Below are positions 44,019 to 52,162 of a DNA stretch of 64,000 nt, piece by piece. The DNA is from Flavobacterium sp. 140616W15. GTDB lineage: Bacteria; Bacteroidota; Bacteroidia; Flavobacteriales; Flavobacteriaceae. Positions within the stretch are counted from its first letter, which is position 1. Each line of letters opens with the position of its first letter. The stretch covers positions 2,480,001 to 2,544,000 of the forward strand of contig NZ_CP033068.1 of assembly GCF_003668995.1 (NCBI RefSeq). The letters run 5' to 3'. The position numbers were made by a program, and so were the translations under genes. The notes below the pieces were generated by a model, which did not search any database, was not told the DNA's origin, and saw only the letters and a program-made list of their open reading frames with translations.

Positions 44019-44672
44019 CTATTTCTTCACAAATTCTTCAGTTGTAAGCTGATCAGCAAAATGGTGTACAATTTCTTTAAGGAAATAATTTTGCTGTTCT
44101 TTATTGAACGCAGAGGAAGCATCTGAAATAATATAAGTATTGTAACCAATATCGTGAGCTTCCCTCATTGTACTTTCTACACAAACGTGAGTAGCATAGC
44201 CAACTAAATATAAATTCTCAATTTTATTATTTCTTAAATAGGCATCCAGGTTTGAACCTGCAAATCCACTTGCTCCTACTCTACCAGTAGCAATAAACTC
44301 TTTTTCAATGGGTTTTACAGTTTCATAAAATTGTGATCCAAATTCATCTATCGGAAAAGTTCCAGCTATTGGAATTGCCTTGCGTAAACCACTTTTCCCA
44401 TTTGCAAGCTCTGGATACCCCTTTTCAAAACGCAATCCAACGTGAATCACGCTAAAATCATTTTCTCTCGCATATTGAAGTGCTTTTTCAATATTAGCAA
44501 TAGAACTCAACATCATCTTATCATCTTTGACCAGGTTTTTTCTCAATTTCCCTTCTGGATGCATCCATTCATTTTGAGTTTCAATTAAAACCAATGCAGA
44601 TTTTTCTTTTGTCTGGCTATTCATCAAATTTGTATTTATTATTAGTAGTATCAGAATTATTATTTTCATCAT
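44019..44672 (-). CDS. Isochorismatase-like cysteine hydrolase, secreted
   Basis: 217 residues with signal peptide (MMKIIILILLIINTNLMNSQ). The cysteine-hydrolase fold shows ALVLIETQNEWMHPEGKLR, GRVGASGFAGSNLDAYLR and the nucleophile Cys in VGYATHVCVESTMREAHDI. The usual catalytic Asp of the first motif (xxIDMQNDF) is Glu31 here. Family members cleave isochorismate or small amides such as nicotinamide and N-carbamoyl compounds. An export signal is unusual for the fold. The gene starts exactly where the upstream gene stops (44673), so it is co-transcribed with it. Confidence 0.85.
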   Translation of the reverse strand: MMKIIILILLIINTNLMNSQTKEKSALVLIETQNEWMHPEGKLRKNLVKDDKMMLSSIANIEKALQYARENDFSVIHVGLRFEKGYPELANGKSGLRKAIPIAGTFPIDEFGSQFYETVKPIEKEFIATGRVGASGFAGSNLDAYLRNNKIENLYLVGYATHVCVESTMREAHDIGYNTYIISDASSAFNKEQQNYFLKEIVHHFADQLTTEEFVKK

Positions 44673-45704
44673 TTACATTTTTAAAGGATTTCGTATATGT
44701 TCATTAGAAACTTTTGCAACTGCTTGCCAACCATTCTCAAACTTTAAAAGTGAGATATAATCCGTTATTACATGCTCTCCTTTTCTAAAAAGCTGAGTCT
44801 TTACAACTGCGGCATTTCCAGTAACATCTATCAAATCAAATTTATACTCTAGATTTCTATCACCCGACTTTACTTTTTTAACATCATTTTTATACTCCTC
44901 AACTATTTTAATCCAAACTGGTAATTCTAGTCTTTTTAAGTTAGTATTATCAGCTATAAGGATTGCAAAATCAGGATGAAACCCATTAGACATTTGTTCA
45001 GTATTTAAATCGTTTAGCGCTCCATTTAAAAAAGTAGTTTCAAGAAGTGTTTTTAAAACTTCCTGCTCGGAACTGACATCAATTTTGTCTTTTTCAATTA
45101 CCCAACTATCGTGTAACCACTTTTCTGTAATCCGCTTTCCAGCGGTGTTATCCCACTTGATGTTGCGTTCAAAAGTAACAATCGCCCCATCAAAACCTAC
45201 AATAACCCAACAATAGTCGTTCGTAGCAGCACGGTAGCATTTATATTTTATTCCGCTAATTATCGCCTCTTTATCATTCGCAATAATCTGCTCATCATGT
45301 TGCTCAATCCAAAGATTCTTAAGTTCCTTAGCTAAAGAATTATCTAATTGTCTCAAAAACGTTTCAGCAATCTTTTTTGCTTCAGCCTTCGATATCATTT
45401 TTGAATTAGAGAACTTCTTATCCATATAAGTAAACCCTAAAATCTGTTTTTCATTTTCAGATATGATAAAAGAAAAATGCTCTCCATTCTTATTTTCATT
45501 CCTATCTTTCTGATAACGAAACAACAATGCCGATTCATTATCAGCAACCACTTTTTTGACAGAATAAAAATGATATCCAGAGGGAATAACTACTTGTTTC
45601 TGAAATTCGTTTAAATAATCTTTTTGTCCAGGAATACTATCCTGTGCCATAGGTTTTGAACTGATCATAATCATAGTAACTGTAATTAATAATAATTTTT
45701 TCAT
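44673..45704 (-). CDS. Secreted protein with C-terminal NTF2/lumazine-binding-like domain
   Basis: 343 residues with signal peptide (MKKLLLITVTMIMISSKPMA). The middle (about 85-130) resembles a PepSY-type segment (MISKAEAKKIAETFLRQLDN). The C-terminal third (about 220-340) matches the putative lumazine-binding/NTF2-like pattern (LKTLLETTFLNGALNDLNTE, FHPDFAIL, DVTGNAAVVKTQLFRKGE, LLKFENGWQAVAKV). It is first of a two-gene unit with the isochorismatase-like hydrolase, divergent from merR and downstream of two MerR-type dyads. Precise function is unknown. Confidence 0.75.
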   Translation of the reverse strand: MKKLLLITVTMIMISSKPMAQDSIPGQKDYLNEFQKQVVIPSGYHFYSVKKVVADNESALLFRYQKDRNENKNGEHFSFIISENEKQILGFTYMDKKFSNSKMISKAEAKKIAETFLRQLDNSLAKELKNLWIEQHDEQIIANDKEAIISGIKYKCYRAATNDYCWVIVGFDGAIVTFERNIKWDNTAGKRITEKWLHDSWVIEKDKIDVSSEQEVLKTLLETTFLNGALNDLNTEQMSNGFHPDFAILIADNTNLKRLELPVWIKIVEEYKNDVKKVKSGDRNLEYKFDLIDVTGNAAVVKTQLFRKGEHVITDYISLLKFENGWQAVAKVSNEHIRNPLKM

Positions 45705-45730
45705 GTCATAAATTGTATTTAATTATCAAT

Positions 45731-45806
45731 AATTGTAAATAACTTACAATTGCAAACTAACAGCTAATATTCTATATTTGCAACATTAATTGTAAATAAA
45801 TTACAA
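45731..45806. promoter_or_regulatory. Two perfect TTGTAA-N5-TTACAA dyads, probable MerR operators
   Basis: TTGTAAATAACTTACAA at 45733-45749 (palindrome extends to 45731-45751) and TTGTAAATAAATTACAA at 45790-45806, one base before the merR ATG. They lie 57 bases apart in the 103-base divergent gap between merR and the two-gene unit. The first overlaps the -33 region of the merR promoter. Such dyads are the typical binding site shape of MerR-family dimers. Confidence 0.75.
45750..45780 (+). promoter_or_regulatory. Promoter of merR
   Basis: TTG (45750-45752), 20 bases, TATATTTG (45773-45780), matching the Bacteroidota consensus, 27 bases before the ATG. It is bracketed by the two dyads, so repression of the gene by its own product is likely. 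Confidence 0.65.
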
Positions 45807-45807
45807 A

Positions 45808-46128
45808 ATGGGGAAATCAGATACAAATAAAGCCTTGTCATTTGACTTTAATTTTTTGGATAAGTTGATCGTTGGAATTGGTGAAGTCTCACAAATTACA
45901 GGAATCCCAACAAGACAAATTCGCTATTGGGAAGACAAAGCCATTATTAGCAGCTTAACCGAAGAAGAAGGAAAAAACAGGAGATATAACTATGAGAACA
46001 TCAAAAAAATGTTACTTATAAAAGAGCTTTTAGACGAAGGTTATACGCTTGATGCAGCTGCAGAAAAGATAAAAACCAGAATGGAACTTATAGAAAATAC
46101 TTTAAGTAAATTAAAAAAAGGTCAATAA
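45808..46128 (+). CDS. MerR family transcriptional regulator
   Basis: 106 residues. The winged helix-turn-helix is at 22-90 (IGEVSQITGIPTRQIRYWED and EGKNRRYNYENIKKMLLIKE), then a short coiled-coil tail (LIENTLSKLKKGQ). It lacks a long effector domain and metal-binding cysteines, like the shorter GlnR/TnrA-like or phage-related MerR regulators. It probably binds the two dyads in its own promoter region and controls the divergent two-gene unit (inference). Confidence 0.88.
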   Translation: MGKSDTNKALSFDFNFLDKLIVGIGEVSQITGIPTRQIRYWEDKAIISSLTEEEGKNRRYNYENIKKMLLIKELLDEGYTLDAAAEKIKTRMELIENTLSKLKKGQ

Positions 46129-46149
46129 TCAGATCCCCTAATTTATTCC

Positions 46150-46225
46150 TTTTAAATCCCAGAGGGATGCAAATATTTATAAAAATTCACAAAACCGTTT
46201 TACAAACCCCATTGGGGTGACATGT
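46150..46225. repeat. Intergenic repeat with CCCAGAGGGAT and CCCATTGGGG words
   Basis: AATCCCAGAGGGATGCAAATATTTATA followed by CAAACCCCATTGGGGTGACAT. Both contain short palindromes (CCCagaGGG, CCCCatTGGGG) and resemble common Flavobacterium intergenic repeat words. No gene is present in the gap 46129-46331. Confidence 0.45.
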
Positions 46226-46244
46226 ATAGCAATCTAAAAAAGCA

Positions 46245-46285
46245 AAAAAGGCTGTCTGAAAAATTACTTTTCAAACAACCTTTTT
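46245..46285. terminator. Bidirectional terminator between merR and rho
   Basis: AAAAAGGCTGTCTGAAAA pairs (two G-T pairs) with TTTTCAAACAACCTTTTT around a short loop. It serves convergent merR and rho. Confidence 0.75.
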
Positions 46286-46331
46286 GTTATATATCTTAGT
46301 GTCTTAACATCTCAGAACCTTAGTTCCTTTT

Positions 46332-48171
46332 TTAGTCATTCATAGAGATTAAAAACTCTTCATTATTTTTAGTTTTCTTAAAACGATCATTGATAAAGTC
46401 CATTGCTTCAACAGGATTCATATCTGAAAGGTATTTTCTCATGATCCACATTCTTTGTAATGTCTTTTCATCTAATAACATGTCATCACGACGCGTACTT
46501 GAAGAAGTTAAGTCAATTGCAGGGAAAATACGTTTGTTAGCAATCTTACGATCCAACTGTAATTCCATGTTACCTGTTCCTTTGAATTCTTCAAAAATAA
46601 CTTCGTCCATTTTTGATCCTGTTTCTGTTAATGCAGTAGCAATGATACTTAATGAACCACCGTTTTCTACATTACGAGCTGCTCCAAAGAATCTTTTTGG
46701 TTTTTGCAATGCATTTGCATCAACACCACCACTTAATACTTTACCTGAAGCTGGTTGAACTGTATTATAAGCTCTTGCCAAACGCGTAATTGAGTCTAAT
46801 AAAATCACCACATCATGCCCGCATTCAACCAAACGTTTTGCTTTTTCTAGTACTATATTTGCTATTTTAACATGTTCTTGAGGCTCTCTATCAAAAGTAG
46901 AAGCAATTACTTCTCCACGCACACTACGTTGCATATCAGTAACCTCTTCTGGGCGCTCATCTATAAGAAGAACAATTAAATATACTTCTGGGTGATTTGC
47001 TGCAATAGCATTTGCAATGTCTTTTAGTAACATTGTTTTACCAGTTTTTGGCTGTGCTACAATCATACCACGCTGTCCTTTTCCTATTGGAGAGAACAAA
47101 TCAATAATACGAGTTGAAATTGTACTTTGTTTTTCGGCTAATTTAAATTTTTCAGAAGGAAAAACTGGTGTTAAATGTTCGAAAGAAACACGATCACGAA
47201 CTACTTGTGGATCATGTCCGTTTATTTTTAAAACACGAACTAATGGAAAAAACTTTTCTCCTTCTTTAGGAGGTCGCACTACTCCTTTTACTGTATCACC
47301 TGTTTTAAGACCAAACAATCTGATTTGTGAAGTTGATAAATAAATATCATCTGGAGAAGCTAAATAATTATAATCTGAAGAGCGTAAGAAACCATATCCA
47401 TCTGGCATCATTTCCAAAACTCCTTCACTTTCGATAATTCCATCAAACTCAAAATCAGAGTCTCTGAAATTATTCTTTTTATTTTTAAAATTTGGATTCT
47501 GATTCCCGTTATTCCCGTTTTGATTTTGATTCTGATTCGGGTTTTGATTTTGGTTCGGGTTTTGATTTTGGTTCGGGTTTTGATTTTGTTTATTCTGGTT
47601 CGGATTTATCTTTTTGTCTGAACTGGCGCTTCGACTTTTTCCGATGTTGAATTTTCTGGAGTTTCAACTGAAGTTTCACTTGGAGTTTCAGTTGCTAAAG
47701 CATTTTCTTTTACTGCTTCTTTTTCTTTTTGTAAAGCGACCTTTTTTTCATAGGCCGATTTATTGAATTTTATAATTTTTGATGGCTTTTTTCAGGAGCA
47801 CTTTTTTCAGGAGATTCATCAGATTGAATAGTTTCTGCTTCTACTACTGGAACTGCTGGAATTATTGGTGTATCAAGAATTTCGCTTGTTTTATTTTCTT
47901 TTTCTTCTTCAAAAACTATATTCTTTTGAACTGTATTCTTTTGTATAGCTGCTTTTTTTACAGGAACGATTCGAGCTCTTTTAGGCTTATCATCTTCAAC
48001 ATCATTAACTTTTTGTTCTACTGCTGGCTTGACAGTTTCTTCTTGATGTGATAAAATAAGACCTATCAATGTCTCCTTTTTTACACCGTTAACTTTTATG
48101 GTTTTAGCTAATTTAGCTATTTCTTGAAGCTCGGAAAGCTTCATTTCTTTTAATGCAGAAATATCAAACAT
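46332..48171 (-). CDS. rho: Transcription termination factor Rho, with Asn/Gln-rich insert and two apparent one-base frameshifts
   Basis: Rho helicase of about 613 residues once two gaps are corrected. N-terminus: Rho_N helices ([33 protein letters not shown]). A long disordered insert follows, Glu/Lys/Thr-rich and then Asn/Gln-rich with NQNPNQ repeats. The RNA-binding cold-shock-like domain starts near [19 protein letters not shown]. The ATPase has Walker [14 protein letters not shown], Walker [17 protein letters not shown], the Q loop and R loop ([33 protein letters not shown]). One T too few at 47776-47780 and another at 47611-47615 (A on the coding strand) shift the frame; one added base at each rejoins it. 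A real defect is unlikely as rho is single-copy and important. DUF4293 lies divergent next to it. Confidence 0.9.
47534..47587 (-). repeat. 18-base tandem repeat in rho (three copies)
   Basis: Three units of GGTTCGGGTTTTGATTTT (first has GATTCGGG) at 47534-47551, 47552-47569 and 47570-47587. On the coding strand each adds six residues NQNPNQ. Flanking codons extend the Asn/Gln/Pro tract to about 45 residues. Confidence 0.9.
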
Positions 48172-48363
48172 GAATGTTCTATGAATTTAATTAATTTTCA
48201 GAAATACTGTAAAAGAATAGGTAGTATCTTTATTTTTTTAGTTGAATCAACCGCAGTATGAAGTGCTTACGGTATTATGATGCAATAATACGAATAAAAT
48301 TTTATCATACAATAGTATTTTAAAAAAAGAAAATATATTTTTGTAAAACAATTACCAGATATA

Positions 48364-48777
48364 ATGATACAAAGAGTTCAGACTATATATTTAATTTTAA
48401 CATTTGCAGTGACAGGCATTTTAATGTTTTTTGTTCCTTTATGGATCACTGCTGATGCTAAACCATATTATTTTATGCAAAATCAACTTTATGTTATTTT
48501 GCTAGGTTTAAGCACTATGCTTACTATAGTAAGTATCATTTCATACAAAAAAAGACAAAACCAGTTTGTCATGGGCAGACTGAATATCATATTAAATTTA
48601 ATTTTATTAGGATTATTTGTATATCACTCACTAAACTTATCTGGAGAAACACCTGCTGTTTCGGAGAAAGGTATTGGGATGTTTCTACCTATAGTTGCTA
48701 TCGTATTATTAGTATTAGCTAATAAGGCCATCAAGAAGGACGAGGATCTTGTAAAATCTGTGGATCGATTGAGGTAA
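48364..48777 (+). CDS. DUF4293 membrane protein
   Basis: 137 residues with four membrane segments (IYLILTFAVTGILMFFVPLW, YVILLGLSTMLTIVSII, IILNLILLGLFVYHS, IGMFLPIVAIVLLVLANKAI) and the family end KDEDLVKSVDRLR. DUF4293 sits beside rho in many Bacteroidota, here divergently. Function is unknown. Confidence 0.92.
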   Translation: MIQRVQTIYLILTFAVTGILMFFVPLWITADAKPYYFMQNQLYVILLGLSTMLTIVSIISYKKRQNQFVMGRLNIILNLILLGLFVYHSLNLSGETPAVSEKGIGMFLPIVAIVLLVLANKAIKKDEDLVKSVDRLR

Positions 48778-48807
48778 ACCTATAAATTTAATTTATTTTG
48801 TGCGAAG

Positions 48808-48838
48808 AAAACCCGAATTTTACAATTCGGGTTTTTTT
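48808..48838 (+). terminator. Terminator of the DUF4293 gene
   Basis: AAACCCGAATT pairs with AATTCGGGTTT, followed by a T run. Confidence 0.85.
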
Positions 48839-48946
48839 GTGGAAAACAGTATCCTTATTAATACAATTACTAATAAAATAAACCCTTATGAACACTCGCA
48901 TTCTTTTATTTTTACCTAAATTTGAAATTATATAGTCATCATTTTT

Positions 48947-49609
48947 ATGAAAAACAAAATACGAGTACACCTAGCCGACGATCATCAAGTACTTATCGAC
49001 GGGCTTACTAATTTATTGCATACTGTTTCTGACTTTGAAGTTGTAGGATCATCTTTAAACGGAATGAATATTTACAATGATGTCACCACAAATAATACTA
49101 GCATCTTAGTTTTAGATATAAGCATGCCTCAAAAAGATGGAATAGAGGTTCTTAAGGAGTTCTCAGAAAAAGGGTTCCCTTGTAAAGTAATAATACTTTC
49201 TAGCTACGACGATTTAAAAATCATCAAAGAAGTAATGAATCTTGGAGCCAGTGGCTACCTAACCAAAAAATGTGCAGGTGAAAACATCATCGAAGCAATT
49301 GAAGCTGTAAACAAAGGCGAAGAATATTTTTGTGACTCCGTAAGAGAGAAAATATTTACCACATTTACAAAAGGAAATCCTAAACTTAATGAACGAACTA
49401 GAGAAGAAAATTCCATTTTGAGTTCACGAGAATTAGAAATAATCACATTAATTTCACTTGAATATAGTGGGAAAGAAATTAGTGAATTACTTTTTATTAG
49501 TACCAATACTGTAGAAACACATCGCAAAAATATCATGAAAAAACTAAAGACCAAAAATACTATTGGTCTGGTAAAATATGCAATTAAAAATAATTTGATA
49601 AAATCATAA
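48947..49609 (+). CDS. LuxR-type response regulator
   Basis: 220 residues. Receiver: Asp11-Asp12, Asp57 (ILVLDISMPQKDG), Ser85 and Lys107. C-terminal LuxR helix-turn-helix at about 150-210 (LSSRELEIITLISLEYSGKE, FISTNTVETHRKNIMKKLKT). Two HisKA_3-like histidine kinases lie 680 bases downstream, the natural partners. It is a paralogue of the regulator at 12923, with only moderate similarity. Its own terminator follows. Confidence 0.92.
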   Translation: MKNKIRVHLADDHQVLIDGLTNLLHTVSDFEVVGSSLNGMNIYNDVTTNNTSILVLDISMPQKDGIEVLKEFSEKGFPCKVIILSSYDDLKIIKEVMNLGASGYLTKKCAGENIIEAIEAVNKGEEYFCDSVREKIFTTFTKGNPKLNERTREENSILSSRELEIITLISLEYSGKEISELLFISTNTVETHRKNIMKKLKTKNTIGLVKYAIKNNLIKS

Positions 49610-49613
49610 ACAT

Positions 49614-49650
49614 AAAAAAGTGCTTCAGTTTCCTGAAGCACTTTTTTTTA
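49614..49650 (+). terminator. Terminator of the response regulator gene
   Basis: AAAAAAGTGCTTCAG pairs with CTGAAGCACTTTTTT around TTTC, with a T run. Confidence 0.88.
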
Positions 49651-49705
49651 TTCTTCACTAAATTAATTTATGCCTTTTTATTTAAGTTAATTAGATAGAT
49701 TCATT

Positions 49706-49876
49706 TTAAAAGGCTGAATAACCTTCTCCTTTTCCTCCTTTATCAATATCAACAATTTTCTCTTCTTTTTCTTCTCCCAGTTGCTCATCATCTTCAGGTA
49801 CTTCACCTCCAAGATTACTGTTAAGATCTTCTCCAGCTAAATTGTAAATTTCTTCTTCTAAAAATTGTTTTGACAT
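49706..49876 (-). CDS. Small acidic protein (56 aa), unknown
   Basis: ATG at 49876 (complement), stop at 49706. The product starts MSKQFLEEEIYNLAGEDLNS, continues NLGGEVPEDDEQLGEEKEEK and ends IVDIDKGGKGEGYSAF. It is strongly acidic with a Gly-rich basic end. It has no signal peptide, Cys or membrane segment. It lies alone on the minus strand between the response regulator and the histidine kinases. The coherent composition and clean start/stop suggest a real gene. I do not recognise the family; the Leu-Gly-Gly motif might suggest a peptide leader cleavage site, but no export or modification genes are near. Confidence 0.5.
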   Translation of the reverse strand: MSKQFLEEEIYNLAGEDLNSNLGGEVPEDDEQLGEEKEEKIVDIDKGGKGEGYSAF

Positions 49877-50289
49877 TTGTTATTTTATTTAAATTAGTTA
49901 TTTCCCAAATCATTTTAAGACACTTTGGATTCTGTCATTATCGTTTAATGAATTACATCTTTTTACTTGTCTTTGTCTTAGCTTTTAACTTCACTTAACC
50001 AGGATAGCCTTTGATTATTTTGTCGTAATTTCCTGAATTCTAAAGCCTTTTAAAAATTATCTAATGACGTGTTTATACTTAAACAAACATCATAATAATT
50101 CTCAAGACACTCACACTTTACTTGTTTAATAATTAATAAAATACAAATTAATTAACCCATAAAAACAAGAACAATTAGGAACATTACTTACACAATAATA
50201 ACTTTTTTTTTTCAAACAGAAAGAGATTTAATTATTAAATTTGGAACAAAATTTTAAGAATTTTTATCTAAAAATAACAATTGTATTAG
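49877..50289 (+). promoter_or_regulatory. Intergenic region with the promoter of the first kinase gene
   Basis: 413 bases without a gene. TAAATTTG at 50236-50243 matches the -7 element, 46 bases before the ATG at 50290. The same block (AATTATTAAATTTGG) recurs before the second kinase gene at 52106-52120, so the promoter was duplicated with the gene. Confidence 0.6.
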
Positions 50290-51984
50290 ATGCACAAAAC
50301 TCGATTATTCTCCTTTCTTTTTATAGTACTAATATGTTTTAGCACCAATTCTTATCCTCAAAAAAAATCGCTTCAAAAAAACGAAATTGAAAAATTAATA
50401 AAGGAAGCTGTCGAAAACTGGAAAATTAACGATTATGAGAAATCGTTAAAACAATCCCGAATTGCATTAAAACAAGCAATCGAAATCAATGACAATTACC
50501 TTATCGCATACAGTTACAATACAATAGGATTAAATTTTGATGATTTGATCATGCTCGACAAAGCTTTAATATTTTATCAAAAAGCACTATATTATGGTGA
50601 TAAAATCGACAACAGTTTATTAAAAGCCAAAATTCATAACAATCTGGGGAACACCTATTTTTTTTATAAAAAAGAATATCAAAAAGGAATCAATCATTAC
50701 GAAAAATCACTGGAATATAGCCAGAAATCCCCCGATAAAGCAAGAATATACCTTAAAAAATTAAATATTACCTGGGCTTATTTTGAGATTAAAAATTTTG
50801 ATAAAGGTTTAGATTATTTAAATTTTGTAAATGAATTTAAACAATATGGAGATGAATCTACAAAGGTTGCTCTCAATATGTTAAATGCTTTATATAGCGA
50901 CCATAAAAATGACACTATAAAAGCTGATGCCTTTTTTAAGAAAGCAATTTCTCTAGGAAATGAAAGCTATGAAAAATTTGATTTAGCCAAAACACATGAA
51001 AAATATGCAGACTTCTTATTCAGAAAACATGATTACAAAAAAGCTTACCAGAACATAATCCGACTTAATACTCTGGAAAAAGAACTTACGGAATCTATAG
51101 AATTAAAAAAGCCAAAACTTGTAGGTGTTAATCTTGAATTAGATGAATATAAAAGAGAAGTTGATAAAATAGAATCTCAATATAAAACGAAGCAACAATC
51201 TTTAATGCGGGAACAGTCCCGCAACAAAAAGATTTTTAGCATTATAGTTGCACTGTTCTTTGTTATCATCATCTTGTTTTATTTTTTCTACCAAAACACC
51301 AAACTTAAACAGAAAAACAGGCTTAAAGATGTACAAAGTAAAATACAACAAAACATCATTAATGCAAGTATCGACGGTCAGGAAAGCGAACGTAAAAAAA
51401 TAGCCTTGTTTTTGCATGATAACATTAGTGCATTATTGTCTTCGGCAGGAATGCATCTAAACGTATTTTCGACACAAAATGAACCTGTATCTGAAGAAAT
51501 TCTTAAAACAAAATTTATTCTAGAAGAAGCTCATGATAAAGTACGAGATTTGTCTCATGAACTCTTACCAACATTGCTAGTTCGTTTTGGTTTGTTTTAT
51601 GCGCTGGAAGATTTGTGTGAAAAAAACTCAAACTCGACTCTCCTTTTCAAATATTCTTGTACTATTCCGCCTAAAACACGCTATCATGAAAAATTCGAAA
51701 TAAGAATCTATTTTATAATTTCAGAACTTTTAAACAATATCATAAAACACAGTGAAGCGACCATTGCCAATGTTTCATTGGTAGAAAACAATTCAAATCT
51801 TATTATTAATGTAACCGATAACGGAAAAGGCTATAAGACCAATGAATTTAACATTGCCGAAGGTTTTGGTCTAAATCAGATTAGAGCAAGAATAAAAAAT
51901 TTGAAAGGCAAAATCGAAGTTATATCCAAAATTGATATAGGAACCGCAATTAAAATTGAAGTTCCGATAATGAATCAATCATAA
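50290..51984 (+). CDS. TPR-containing sensor histidine kinase (first of tandem pair)
   Basis: 564 residues. Signal peptide (about 1-23), then TPR repeats in the periplasm to about 260 (LIAYSYNTIGLNFDDLIMLD, NNLGNTYFFYKKEYQKGINH), a coiled coil, one membrane helix (IFSIIVALFFVIIILFYFFY, about 315-335), then a HisKA_3-like dimerisation region with the phospho-acceptor His376 in ERKKIALFLHDNISALLSS. The HATPase_c domain has ELLNNIIKHSEA, VTDNGKGYK and EGFGLNQIRARIKNLKG. It should pass phosphate to a LuxR-type regulator such as that at 48947. The signal sensed is unknown. Confidence 0.92.
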   Translation: MHKTRLFSFLFIVLICFSTNSYPQKKSLQKNEIEKLIKEAVENWKINDYEKSLKQSRIALKQAIEINDNYLIAYSYNTIGLNFDDLIMLDKALIFYQKALYYGDKIDNSLLKAKIHNNLGNTYFFYKKEYQKGINHYEKSLEYSQKSPDKARIYLKKLNITWAYFEIKNFDKGLDYLNFVNEFKQYGDESTKVALNMLNALYSDHKNDTIKADAFFKKAISLGNESYEKFDLAKTHEKYADFLFRKHDYKKAYQNIIRLNTLEKELTESIELKKPKLVGVNLELDEYKREVDKIESQYKTKQQSLMREQSRNKKIFSIIVALFFVIIILFYFFYQNTKLKQKNRLKDVQSKIQQNIINASIDGQESERKKIALFLHDNISALLSSAGMHLNVFSTQNEPVSEEILKTKFILEEAHDKVRDLSHELLPTLLVRFGLFYALEDLCEKNSNSTLLFKYSCTIPPKTRYHEKFEIRIYFIISELLNNIIKHSEATIANVSLVENNSNLIINVTDNGKGYKTNEFNIAEGFGLNQIRARIKNLKGKIEVISKIDIGTAIKIEVPIMNQS

Positions 51985-52111
51985 TTTATCCATAAAAAAC
52001 TTACTTATATATAAATTATCAAACATTAAATTACTTACTATTGTATTCCCAAATTCATACATGGCATTTTTGAACATCTGTTAGATATCAATAACGCTAT
52101 GAATTAATTAT

Positions 52112-52119
52112 TAAATTTG
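52112..52119 (+). promoter_or_regulatory. -7 element of the second kinase gene
   Basis: TAAATTTG, 43 bases before the ATG at 52163, in a block copied from the region before 50290. Confidence 0.55.
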
Positions 52120-52162
52120 GGAGATAATCTTTAAAATTTATATATAATAATCATTGTATTAA

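Noticed and set aside
46390..46758. Plus-strand frame of 122 codons inside rho
   Set aside because: Lies antisense to the conserved ATPase domain and shows no family pattern.
47534..47587. CRISPR-like tandem repeat
   Set aside because: The 18-base units are directly adjacent without spacers and are in frame within rho.
47779..48051. Plus-strand frame of 90 Phe/Cys/Tyr-rich codons over the rho 5' region
   Set aside because: Antisense shadow of the Glu/Lys-rich Rho insert.
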